From: an uncultured Clostridia bacterium
GTDB lineage: Bacteria > Bacillota > Clostridia > Oscillospirales > Butyricicoccaceae
Assembly (NCBI GenBank): GCA_947856675.1
Contig: CANUCM010000176.1
Location: 1-6,924, forward strand
DNA length: 6,924 nt
Reading direction: 5' to 3'
Shown in pieces: positions 1 to 4,772 of the stretch (position 1 is its first letter; every line of letters starts with the position of its first letter). The notes under the pieces are model-generated. The model was not told where the DNA came from. It ran no database searches and saw only the letters and a program-made list of their open reading frames with translations. Both the position numbers and the translations under genes were made by a program.

Positions 1-497
1 CGGGCCTCGTCGCGGGCCATCTCATGGACGGTGTCGTGGATGGCGTCCAGGTTGTGCTGCTTGGCAAGCTTGGCCAGCTCGAACTTTCCGGCGGTCGCGC
101 CGTTTTCGGCCTCGACGCGCAGCTCAAGGTTCTTCTTGGTGGAGTCGGTCACAACTTCGCCCAGCAGCTCGGCAAACTTTGCAGCGTGCTCGGCTTCCTC
201 ATAGGCGGCCTTCTCCCAGTACAGGCCGATCTCGGGATAGCCCTCACGGTGTGCCACGCGGGCCATGGCCAGATACATGCCAACCTCGGTGCACTCGCCC
301 GTAAAGTTCATGCGCAGGCCTTCAATGATCTCTGCCGGGGCGCCGGAAGCCACACCGACAACGTGCTCGGCAGCCCAGCTCTTCTCACCCGACTGCTCTA
401 CAAACTTTTCCTTCGGAGCCTTGCACTGGGGGCAGAAATCGGGGGCTTCGTTACCCTCGTGAACATAACCGCAAACGCTGCAAACAAACTTTTTCAT
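1..497 (-). CDS. Reverse rubrerythrin (N-terminal rubredoxin, C-terminal di-iron domain), 3' end cut by window
   Basis: Probable NADH-linked peroxide reductase of the reverse-rubrerythrin type, which in anaerobic clostridia reduces H2O2 (and O2) to water in the cytoplasm using electrons passed through rubredoxin partners. The N-terminus carries a short rubredoxin knuckle with Cys6, Cys9, Cys22 and Cys25. A four-helix ferritin-like domain follows, with Glu68 and an ExxH motif at Glu101-His104. A second ExxH begins at Glu164 and its His lies just past the window edge. The order rubredoxin then di-iron is the reverse of classical rubrerythrin. About 165 codons are present, and probably some 15-20 C-terminal residues are missing. 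The ATG at 497 is chosen because AGGAGG (505-510) sits 7 nt upstream. That ribosome binding site overlaps the TAG of the Rrf2 gene (509-511), so the two genes form one operon. The family call is strong; the peroxidase role comes from family knowledge. Confidence 0.93.
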   Translation of the reverse strand, partial: MKKFVCSVCGYVHEGNEAPDFCPQCKAPKEKFVEQSGEKSWAAEHVVGVASGAPAEIIEGLRMNFTGECTEVGMYLAMARVAHREGYPEIGLYWEKAAYEEAEHAAKFAELLGEVVTDSTKKNLELRVEAENGATAGKFELAKLAKQHNLDAIHDTVHEMARDEA

Positions 498-508
498 GAT
501 AGTTCCTC

Positions 509-910
509 CTAATTTTTGAATGATGTCATTTTAATCTGATCAAGCTCTGTGCGGAGCTTGGTGCTCACTTCGTCGAAGATCTGCCGGAAACGGCAGGTTT
601 CCTTATTTGCAACCCGGGTGCAGTCAAACTCGCCGTTCAGGCAGTGGGAAATCTCAAACGGACCGTCAATGCACTCGATAATCTGCGCCAGGGAAAGCTC
701 GTCCGGAGAACGCAGCAGCCGGTAGCCGCCCGCCGCGCCCTTCTGCGCGGTCACAATCCCCTGTGCCGAAAGTTTGCGCAAAATCTTCAGCGCAAAACGC
801 AGCGTGACGCCGGTTTTTTCTGATATTTCACTGGCCGGAACCACGCCCGGGCTGCACATCAGCACATACACGATGCGCACAGCATAATCCGCTTCGCGCG
901 TAATTTTCAT
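509..910 (-). CDS. Rrf2-family transcriptional regulator, probable Fe-S redox sensor
   Basis: Winged-helix DNA-binding regulator of the Rrf2 family (IscR, NsrR and CymR relatives), 133 aa, a normal length. The N-terminal opening MKITREADYAVRIVY and the wing segment QKGAAGGYRLLRSP (about residues 56-69) are typical. Cys90, Cys97 and Cys106 form a cluster-ligand-like triad with spacing C-x6-C-x8-C, and Cys80 lies just before it. IscR has C-x5-C-x5-C, so the loop here is longer. The gene is first in a two-gene operon with the reverse rubrerythrin, whose ribosome binding site overlaps this stop codon, so it most likely controls that gene and itself in response to oxidants. That role is inferred. 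The ATG at 910 is preceded by AAGGAG (922-927) 11 nt upstream and by a consensus promoter. It is not clearly any named member: CymR lacks the cysteine triad, and the spacing differs from IscR and NsrR. Confidence 0.92.
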   Translation of the reverse strand: MKITREADYAVRIVYVLMCSPGVVPASEISEKTGVTLRFALKILRKLSAQGIVTAQKGAAGGYRLLRSPDELSLAQIIECIDGPFEISHCLNGEFDCTRVANKETCRFRQIFDEVSTKLRTELDQIKMTSFKN

Positions 911-941
911 TGTTTCGGCATCTCCTTTTCTCTACAATTTT

Positions 942-970
942 AGTATACATTACTGTTTTCGTTTTGTCAA
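942..970 (-). promoter_or_regulatory. SigA-type promoter of the Rrf2 / reverse rubrerythrin operon
   Basis: On the minus strand a perfect -35 TTGACA (965-970) is followed after exactly 17 bp by -10 TATACT (942-947). Transcription would start near 935, leaving a leader of about 25 nt before the ATG at 910. A direct repeat of ACTGTTTT (plus strand, 952-959 and 970-977) and a small AGTA-N5-TACT dyad over the -10 are possible operator elements but are not established. Confidence 0.88.
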
Positions 971-990
971 CTGTTTTTTTGTCCGGAAAT

Positions 991-1020
991 AAAAAAACCC
1001 GCACAGTCTGGCTGTGCGGG
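991..1020 (-). terminator. Rho-independent terminator of the cyclophilin gene
   Basis: A 9-bp perfect stem, CCCGCACAG (998-1006) pairing with CTGTGCGGG (1012-1020), with a 5-nt loop. Read on the minus strand it is followed by seven T (997-991). It lies 27 bp past the cyclophilin stop and just upstream of the Rrf2 promoter, so it insulates the two units. There is no T-run on the plus-strand side, so it works in one direction. Confidence 0.92.
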
Positions 1021-1046
1021 CCTGCTTATTCTTCTGCGCGCCGGGG

Positions 1047-1514
1047 CTACACAATGCGGACCGTTTTCATTTCTGCGGTCACGCCCTTTTGGGAGTTTTC
1101 CACGATGCGATCCACCACATCCATCCCCTCTGTTACACGGCCGAAAGCTGCGTACTGGCCGTCAAGATGGGGGGCGTCCTCCACCATGATAAAAAATTGG
1201 CTGCCTGCCGAATCATACGCCTGGGCACGCGCCATGGACAAAACACCGCGGGTGTGTTTCAGATCGTTTTTGACCCCATTGGCGCGGAACTCACCCTTGA
1301 TCTGATAGCCCGGGCCACCCATGCCGGTACCCGTCGGATCTCCGCCCTGAATGACAAAGCCGGGTACGACCCTGTGGAAAATCACTCCGTCATAAAATCC
1401 TTTTTCCACAAGCTCCACAAAGTTTTTTACCGAAATGGGCGCCACGTCAGGATACAGCTCCAGCGCAATCACGCCTCCGTCTGTCAGTTCAATCCGGGCA
1501 TTGATTGTTTTCAT
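1047..1514 (-). CDS. Cyclophilin-type peptidyl-prolyl cis-trans isomerase
   Basis: Catalyses cis-trans isomerisation of Xaa-Pro bonds during protein folding. It is cytoplasmic, with no signal peptide or membrane segment. The 155-aa product is essentially one cyclophilin domain. Visible signatures are FHRV with catalytic Arg48, the glycine-rich GGDPTGTGMGGPGY (57-70), SMAR (93-96), SQFF (105-108) and LDGQYAAFGRV (117-127). The aromatic residue after LDGQ is Tyr where eukaryotic cyclophilins have the cyclosporin-contacting Trp, as is common in bacteria. The ATG at 1514 is chosen because GAGGGG (1522-1527) lies 7 nt upstream and the domain begins at once. In-frame ATGs at 1547 and 1571 would add an out-of-family tail, and the latter overlaps the upstream gene. 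It sits 43 bp downstream of the DUF4130 gene with no terminator between, so read-through is possible. It ends at the hairpin 991-1020. Confidence 0.95.
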   Translation of the reverse strand: MKTINARIELTDGGVIALELYPDVAPISVKNFVELVEKGFYDGVIFHRVVPGFVIQGGDPTGTGMGGPGYQIKGEFRANGVKNDLKHTRGVLSMARAQAYDSAGSQFFIMVEDAPHLDGQYAAFGRVTEGMDVVDRIVENSQKGVTAEMKTVRIV

Positions 1515-1557
1515 GGTTTTTCCCCTCGTTTTCCATTGATTTTCCATATTGGATATT

Positions 1558-2343
1558 TTATTGTACCACACTGCCGCGCCGGGCGCAAGGCAGCGCAGGC
1601 TCCTCCTCCATCTCCGTCATATGATTCCAATATCGCTTGGGCATATGCGTTGCACGGCACCGCGGATTATAGCGCCCTTCGATGCTGACTGCGCGGTAAA
1701 ATTTCTTCCACAGGGCGCGCCACTGCTCTTCCTGCGCTCCGGGCGGCGGAAATACCGCACGGCCGCGGGCCACGTTCCATCGCCCGTTTTCACACCACAA
1801 AAGCAGCCCGTGCGTGTCGTCATAAATTACAATGCGCTCACCGGGAAACCGGCGGGAAAAATGTGCGCCCAGGCGATGCAGCACCTGGTGTTTCGGCGAT
1901 ATCACCGACGTCAGCACCCCGGCATGCTCTGTAAAACGCACAAACCCCGTAAGCAGGTGCGCTTCACTGCGCAGCGCCTGCACCTCCGCTCTCAGCTGCG
2001 CCACCGAGCGATCCCCATGCGCTGAAGCGGCCAGTGCTCCCAAACGGCACGCCAGCCGCAGCAAATGGACAATGTGCATTTCTTTTTCCGGAAGATCGGT
2101 CAAAAACCCTTCCCGTGCCAGCCCGTACACCTCTTTGCCCAAATCACGGCGCAGCCACGTTTCCACGCGGCCGGCACGCCCCGGGTCGGTGTCTATCCGG
2201 CGTGCCGGATACAGGCTTTGCTGTTCCGCCTCGCCGCTTTGGATTCCCGCCGGCACTTCGCGGCGCTCAAAACAGGCAAACACACAGCACAAAAAGCCTC
2301 TCCAGGTTCCGTCGTAGCAGTATACTTCTTCGCTCCGCTTCAT
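1558..2343 (-). CDS. DUF4130 / TIGR03915-type probable DNA metabolism protein
   Basis: Second gene of the radical SAM operon, 261 aa, matching the family that co-occurs with TIGR03916 radical SAM proteins and in many bacteria is fused to a uracil-DNA glycosylase-like domain. Recognisable blocks are YDGTWRGFLCCVFACF at residues 10-25 (family-typical YDGT-x-x-GF), GFVRFTEH (133-140), VISPKHQVL (147-155), the IVIYDDTHG segment (171-179), and the C-terminal IEGRYNPRCRATHMPKRYW (221-239). No glycosylase domain follows; the protein ends in a short unconserved tail. The biochemical activity is unknown. The role in DNA repair or modification is inferred from the family and its partner. The ATG at 2343 overlaps the TGA of the radical SAM gene (2340-2342) as ATGA and has GAGGTG 6-8 nt upstream. 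The GTG at 2355 is a weaker alternative. The ATGA overlap suggests the two proteins are made in matched amounts. Confidence 0.9.
   Translation of the reverse strand: MKRSEEVYCYDGTWRGFLCCVFACFERREVPAGIQSGEAEQQSLYPARRIDTDPGRAGRVETWLRRDLGKEVYGLAREGFLTDLPEKEMHIVHLLRLACRLGALAASAHGDRSVAQLRAEVQALRSEAHLLTGFVRFTEHAGVLTSVISPKHQVLHRLGAHFSRRFPGERIVIYDDTHGLLLWCENGRWNVARGRAVFPPPGAQEEQWRALWKKFYRAVSIEGRYNPRCRATHMPKRYWNHMTEMEEEPALPCARRGSVVQ
1560..1588 (-). promoter_or_regulatory. Possible promoter of the cyclophilin gene
   Basis: On the minus strand, -10 TACAAT (1560-1565, 5 of 6 to consensus) lies 17 bp downstream of TTGCGC (1583-1588, 3 of 6). It is embedded in the last codons of the DUF4130 gene, whose TAA (1558-1560) touches the -10. 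The poor -35 makes this a moderate guess. If it is not used, the cyclophilin depends on read-through from the SOS-box promoter at 3697. Confidence 0.45.
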
Positions 2344-3626
2344 GATGTGATACACCTCATCAGCTCTTCATCCCCCACCTCAAACAGCGACAGCTGCTGA
2401 CTGCCTGAAAGCATGGCCAGACTGCGGTCGGACAGAAGCTCCAGCGCGACCTGCCCCGCGCCGTGCACCGTTTTCTGCGCCGTTTTGCCCTGGCAGGTAA
2501 TAAAATACCGCGCGCGCTTCATCACCACGCCAATCCTGCGCAGCGAGTCAAAATCCAGCGAATGCACCCGCCGCGCACTGACAATGCGCTGGGCGCTGCG
2601 CACGCCCACGCCGGGAACGCGCAGGAGCATATCATAGGACGCGCGGTTGACTTCCACCGGAAACAGCTCCGGATGCCTCAGCGCCCAGCTGCACTTCGGA
2701 TCAACCAGCGGGTTGAGATTGGGCTGTTTTTCATCGATGATTTCCTTCACATCAAAACGGTAAAAACGCAGCAGCCAGTCGGCCTGGTACAGCCTGTGCT
2801 CCCGAAGCAGCGGCGGGCGGGTATTGACAGCCGGCAAATTCTCACCCTCGTTGACCGGCATGTACGCAGAAAAAAATACCCGGCGAAGCCCGTACTTTTT
2901 ATAAAGCCCCGCCGACAGCGCCAGGATTTGATAGTCCGTTTCCGGCGTAGCCCCTATGATCATCTGGGTGCTCTGCCCGGCAGGAACAAACCTCGGTGCA
3001 CCCCGGTAACGCACAACATCGCCGCGGTTTTCTTCAATTCCTCTTGCAATCAGCGCCATCGGCTCCAAAATCCCGGCCTTTTCCTTTTGCGGCGCCAGCA
3101 GCCGAAGGCTTTTCTGCGACGGCAGCTCAATATTGACGCTCATGCGATCGGCCAAAAGCCCGAGCGCCCGTGTCAGCCGCTCGTCCGCCCCGGGTATGCC
3201 CTTGACGTGAATATATCCGCCAAAACGGTACTCCCTGCGAAGGATGTGCAGCACCCGGAGCATCTGTTCGCAGGTGTAATCCGGTGTTTTGCACACCGCG
3301 GACGACAAAAACAGCCCTTCTATATAGTTGCGCCGGTAAAACTGCATGGTCAAATCGGCCAGCTCCCGCGGCGTGAACGAAGCCCGGGGCCCGTCGTTGC
3401 TCCTGCGGTTGACACAGTATGCACAGTCATACGCGCAGGCATTGCTCAGCAGCACCTTCAGCAGCGTAATGCACCGCCCGTCTGCCGAAAAACTGTGGCA
3501 CAGTCCCCCTGTCACCACGCTCCCGATCCCTGCTTCCCGGCCGGCCTGCCGCGCCCCGCTCGATGTACAGGCCGCGTCATATTTTGCCGCGTCGGTCAGA
3601 ATTTCCAGCTTGCGCATCAACTCCAC
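2340..3626 (-). CDS. Putative DNA repair/modification radical SAM protein (TIGR03916 type) with helix-hairpin-helix motif
   Basis: A 428-aa radical S-adenosylmethionine enzyme. The [4Fe-4S] motif CxxxCxxC is CAYDCAYC with Cys64, Cys68 and Cys71. Before it stand the family-typical start KLEILTDAAKYD, Cys20, and Cys43 and Cys52 around GGLCHSF and GRC. Toward the C-terminus, VPGVGVRSAQRI (337-348) is a helix-hairpin-helix DNA-backbone-binding motif, as in many repair proteins, so the substrate is probably DNA. The reaction is not known. The start is taken as GTG at 3626, giving MELMRKLEIL, because GGGAGGG (3634-3640) is 7 nt upstream. ATG 3617 has only GGAG at 3 nt, and ATG 3644 precedes that binding site. 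It is first in an operon with the DUF4130 gene (4-bp overlap) and has a SigA promoter carrying a LexA box, so expression should rise on DNA damage. The family call is strong; function is inferred from family and regulation. Confidence 0.92.
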   Translation of the reverse strand: MELMRKLEILTDAAKYDAACTSSGARQAGREAGIGSVVTGGLCHSFSADGRCITLLKVLLSNACAYDCAYCVNRRSNDGPRASFTPRELADLTMQFYRRNYIEGLFLSSAVCKTPDYTCEQMLRVLHILRREYRFGGYIHVKGIPGADERLTRALGLLADRMSVNIELPSQKSLRLLAPQKEKAGILEPMALIARGIEENRGDVVRYRGAPRFVPAGQSTQMIIGATPETDYQILALSAGLYKKYGLRRVFFSAYMPVNEGENLPAVNTRPPLLREHRLYQADWLLRFYRFDVKEIIDEKQPNLNPLVDPKCSWALRHPELFPVEVNRASYDMLLRVPGVGVRSAQRIVSARRVHSLDFDSLRRIGVVMKRARYFITCQGKTAQKTVHGAGQVALELLSDRSLAMLSGSQQLSLFEVGDEELMRCITS

Positions 3627-3633
3627 AGCACAG

Positions 3634-3640
3634 CCCTCCC
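3634..3640 (-). promoter_or_regulatory. Ribosome binding site deciding a GTG start for the radical SAM gene
   Basis: GGGAGGG on the minus strand, 7 nt before GTG (3624-3626). This is the only well-spaced Shine-Dalgarno match near the gene start, and it favours GTG over the nearby ATGs at 3617 and 3644. Confidence 0.7.
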
Positions 3641-3642
3641 GC

Positions 3643-3670
3643 ATAAAACAGAACGTTTGTTCTGTTTTAT
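3643..3670 (-). promoter_or_regulatory. LexA/DinR (SOS) box over the radical SAM operon promoter
   Basis: A perfect inverted repeat with 12-bp arms ATAAAACAGAAC (3643-3654) and GTTCTGTTTTAT (3659-3670) and a 4-bp spacer. Its core GAAC-N4-GTTC (3651-3662) is the Gram-positive LexA box. On the minus strand the spacer AAAC fits the Bacillus RNRY pattern. The dyad overlaps two bases of the -10 and covers the expected start point near 3662, the right place for steric repression. Because the start point falls inside the dyad, it acts as a DNA operator rather than an RNA hairpin. Confidence 0.87.
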
Positions 3671-3697
3671 TATACCGCCGCACTCTCCCGATGTAAA
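3669..3697 (-). promoter_or_regulatory. SigA-type promoter of the radical SAM / DUF4130 operon
   Basis: Minus-strand -35 TTTACA (3692-3697) and a perfect -10 TATAAT (3669-3674) separated by 17 bp. The leader to the GTG start is about 35 nt. The LexA dyad begins within the -10, so this otherwise strong promoter should be held down by LexA and released on DNA damage. Confidence 0.9.
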
Positions 3698-3724
3698 GAG
3701 GAAAAATCGAACATTTTCTTGCAT

Positions 3725-3757
3725 AAAAAAACCGCGGAAGCTGTGCTTCCGCGGTTT
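3725..3757 (-). terminator. Rho-independent terminator of the hrb-perR-rbr operon
   Basis: The stem CCGCGGAAG (3732-3740) pairs with CTTCCGCGG (3746-3754) across a 5-nt loop, with AAA/TTT extending the stem. On the minus strand it is followed by seven T (3731-3725). It lies 18 bp past the rubrerythrin stop and separates the peroxide operon from the SOS-controlled operon. Confidence 0.94.
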
Positions 3758-3774
3758 CCCGTGCACTGTATTGC

Positions 3775-4311
3775 TTAATAGTTCTTGGCCTGGATCTGGA
3801 AGAACGCCTTGGGGTGATCACACACCGGGCACACTTCGGGCGCCGCCTTGCCGACATGGATGTGTCCGCAGTTGGAGCACTGCCAGACCTGCTCGCCTTC
3901 CTTGACAAAGACGTGGCCGGTTTCCACGTTGCTCAGCAGAGCGTTGTAGCGCTCCTCATGCTCTTTTTCGATTTTGCCCACGGCCTCAAACAGGTAGGCG
4001 ATTTTGTCAAAGCCCTCTTCCTTGGCGGTTTTGGCAAACTCGGCATACATCTCGGTCCACTCATAGTTTTCGCCGGCCGCCGCATCCTTCAGGTTGGCCA
4101 CTGTGTCCGGCATGCCGTCATGCAGCAGCTTAAACCAGATTTTTGCATGCTCTTTCTCGTTGTCAGCTGTTTCCAGGAAAATGCGCGCGATCTGCTCATA
4201 GCCGTCCTTTTTGGCTTTGGAGGCATAATAGGTGTACTTGTTCCGGGCCTGCGACTCTCCTGCGAATGCGGCCATCAGATTGGCCTCGGTCTTGCTGCCT
4301 TTCAGATTCAT
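3775..4311 (-). CDS. rbr: Rubrerythrin (classical: di-iron domain then rubredoxin)
   Basis: Peroxide-reducing non-haem di-iron protein of anaerobes. It reduces H2O2 to water with electrons from rubredoxin or an Hrb-type reductase. The 178-aa length is normal. The ferritin-like domain supplies Glu19, the ExxH pair Glu52-His55, Glu84 to Glu91 on the third helix, and the second ExxH at Glu115-His118. The C-terminal rubredoxin knuckle has Cys145, Cys148, Cys161 and Cys164. The ATG at 4311 has AAGGAG (4320-4325) 8 nt upstream. Its A is shared with the TAA of perR (TAATG junction), so translation is probably coupled. It is last in the operon with the flavoreductase-rubredoxin and PerR-like genes, so electron donor, regulator and peroxidase are co-expressed. 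A strong terminator follows at 3757-3725. Confidence 0.97.
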   Translation of the reverse strand: MNLKGSKTEANLMAAFAGESQARNKYTYYASKAKKDGYEQIARIFLETADNEKEHAKIWFKLLHDGMPDTVANLKDAAAGENYEWTEMYAEFAKTAKEEGFDKIAYLFEAVGKIEKEHEERYNALLSNVETGHVFVKEGEQVWQCSNCGHIHVGKAAPEVCPVCDHPKAFFQIQAKNY

Positions 4312-4772
4312 TATTCATTCTCCTTTATTTGTTTTTGTACACAGTCTTTACACAAACCATGTATGATTAGCTCATATCCCTGGATCTCCAAACCGGACTC
4401 CCGGCCCACTTGCCGGATTTGCTTTCCCAGTTCGGGCAGTTGTATGTCTGCAACGCAGCCGCAGCCGCTGCACAGCAGGTGGTAATGCTCTGCAAGCGTT
4501 CCGTCAAAGCGATCGCTGCCGTCGCTCACCCCGATTTTCCGAATGGCGCCGCATTCCACCAGCCGCCCCAGATTCCGGTATACTGTGCCCAGGCTGATAT
4601 CAGGGCACTGCTTCCGCACCGTCTGGTATACCGTGTCGGCCGTGGGATGTTCGCTGCTTTCAATCACCGCCCGGTACACCAGCTCCCTCTGCCGGGAATA
4701 TTTTCCCGGCAGAAGATCCCTGTCACGCGGGGCGGAACTTGCTCTTTGGCACGCCGCAGACGGGGCAGACAT
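4311..4772 (-). CDS. perR: PerR-like Fur-family metal-dependent repressor, start uncertain
   Basis: Peroxide-sensing repressor of the Fur family. From the ATG at 4772 the product is 153 aa. The winged helix contains DISLGTVYRNLGRLVECG (58-75). Regulatory-metal ligands match PerR: His42 in EHPTAD, Asp90 in RFD, His96 and His98 in EHYH, and Asp109. Structural zinc cysteines are all present as CSGC (101-104) and CKDC (141-144). Asp in the RFD motif favours PerR over Fur. The true start is unclear: ATG 4772 lies inside the upstream gene's rubredoxin tail and has no Shine-Dalgarno, and its first 20 residues look out-of-frame. A CTG at 4712, with AGGG 5 nt upstream, would give a compact 133-aa protein starting near KYSRQRE, as in many short clostridial relatives. 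It sits between hrb and rbr, and a Fur/PerR-type operator lies at the operon promoter, so autoregulation is likely. Confidence 0.88.
   Translation of the reverse strand: MSAPSAACQRASSAPRDRDLLPGKYSRQRELVYRAVIESSEHPTADTVYQTVRKQCPDISLGTVYRNLGRLVECGAIRKIGVSDGSDRFDGTLAEHYHLLCSGCGCVADIQLPELGKQIRQVGRESGLEIQGYELIIHGLCKDCVQKQIKENE
4689..4712 (-). repeat. Perfect 24-bp palindrome at the hrb-perR junction
   Basis: The arms CTGCCGGGAA (4689-4698) and TTCCCGGCAG (4703-4712) are perfectly complementary with a 4-nt loop, giving a GC-rich mRNA hairpin 10 nt after the hrb stop (4723-4725). It begins exactly at the candidate CTG start of perR and encodes its KYSRQ stretch. No T-run follows, so it is not a standard terminator. 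It could limit perR translation unless ribosomes finishing hrb melt it, or be a protein-binding site. Confidence 0.8.

Noticed and set aside
24..512. Plus-strand frame opposite the reverse rubrerythrin.
   Set aside because: It is a shadow of a strongly supported minus-strand gene with correct metal-binding motifs and ribosome binding site.
2463..3905. A 480-codon open frame on the plus strand opposite the radical SAM gene.
   Set aside because: It lies antisense to a clearly recognised family, shows no family resemblance, is rich in Arg, Pro, Gln and His as expected for a GC-rich shadow frame, and would cross the operon terminator and promoter.
3627..3908. N-terminal extension of the radical SAM frame up to 3908.
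   Set aside because: It would cross the promoter, LexA box, terminator and the 3' end of rubrerythrin. The extra residues show no family resemblance, and a good ribosome binding site supports the GTG at 3626.
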